A stretch of 64,000 nucleotides of DNA. It comes from Blastococcus saxobsidens DD2. Its GTDB lineage: Bacteria; Actinomycetota; Actinomycetes; Mycobacteriales; Geodermatophilaceae. Positions 63,541 through 64,000 of this stretch are shown piece by piece. The stretch spans positions 4,505,541 through 4,569,540 of the forward strand of contig NC_016943.1 of the NCBI RefSeq assembly GCF_000284015.1, given 5' to 3'. Every line of letters begins with the position of its first letter. Position 1 is the first letter of the stretch. Under the pieces are notes generated by a model. It had not been told where the DNA came from, made no database searches, and saw only the letters and a program-made list of their open reading frames with translations. A program made the translations under genes and the position numbers.

Positions 63541-64000
<460 letters not shown>

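Overview
The window is high-GC DNA from an actinobacterium. Very high third-position GC, GTG starts, many leaderless genes, a GTP-type PEP carboxykinase, a FadE5-type acyl-CoA dehydrogenase, an EtfD-type iron-sulfur membrane reductase, a DevR-like regulator and an acVLRF1 release factor all fit Actinomycetota. The gene mix (CHRD plus class F sortase pair, GAF/GGDEF sensors, many tiny acidic proteins) reminds me of Geodermatophilaceae such as Blastococcus, Geodermatophilus or Modestobacter. That family call is inference from gene content, not a database match. I see no CRISPR array, prophage, integrase or rRNA operon.

Layout. 0-10 kb: a truncated AbiEi/DUF559-like gene, a CHRD protein with its sortase, etfD, a CynX-like MFS gene, dcd and a large subtilase with a TIG domain. 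10-19 kb: tRNA-Gly(CCC), a convergent DevS/DevR-like two-component pair, a type III polyketide synthase with a methyltransferase, ribokinase, a TetR regulator, tiny acidic proteins and an IS30-family element. 19-25 kb: fadE5 behind a clear promoter with two operators, an alpha/beta hydrolase flanked by an exact 22-bp duplication of the fadE5 3' end, and a 1.57-kb insertion sequence with 16-bp inverted repeats and a 5-bp target duplication. 25-34 kb: 3-hydroxybutyrate dehydrogenase with a GAF/PucR-type regulator, a Tyr phosphatase and two tandem paralogous sensor diguanylate cyclases. 34-46 kb: the branched-chain ketoacid dehydrogenase operon (E1alpha-E1beta-E2) with a divergent Lrp regulator, set among an unusual number of broken genes. 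46-64 kb: an NlpC/P60 hydrolase with a structured leader, a BrkB-like protein, a class A penicillin-binding protein with 33 consecutive prolines, an alcohol dehydrogenase, acVLRF1, pckG, an old-yellow-enzyme, an ArsR/AHSA1 pair, nitronate monooxygenase, DsbA-like and FKBP proteins, an alpha-glucosidase, and an internally deleted MFS gene.

How the genes connect. Fatty-acid oxidation links etfD (electrons from ETF to the quinone pool) and fadE5 (acyl-CoA dehydrogenation). Both carry the same 14-bp palindromic operator core TACYCGCGAGTA, so they probably share one repressor. The bkd operon, 3-hydroxybutyrate dehydrogenase and pckG extend this into acyl-CoA, ketone-body and gluconeogenic metabolism. 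Cell-surface genes form the second theme: sortase, subtilase, NlpC/P60, PBP and lipoproteins.

The most interesting items are the shared operator of etfD and fadE5, the palindrome-filled promoter of a 49-residue protein near 34.05 kb, the leaderless micro-ORF ahead of the histidine kinase, the structured leader of the NlpC/P60 gene, the palindrome-hairpin-palindrome element near 54.1 kb, and the cluster of single-event gene disruptions between 34.9 and 46 kb, which could be real decay or assembly error.
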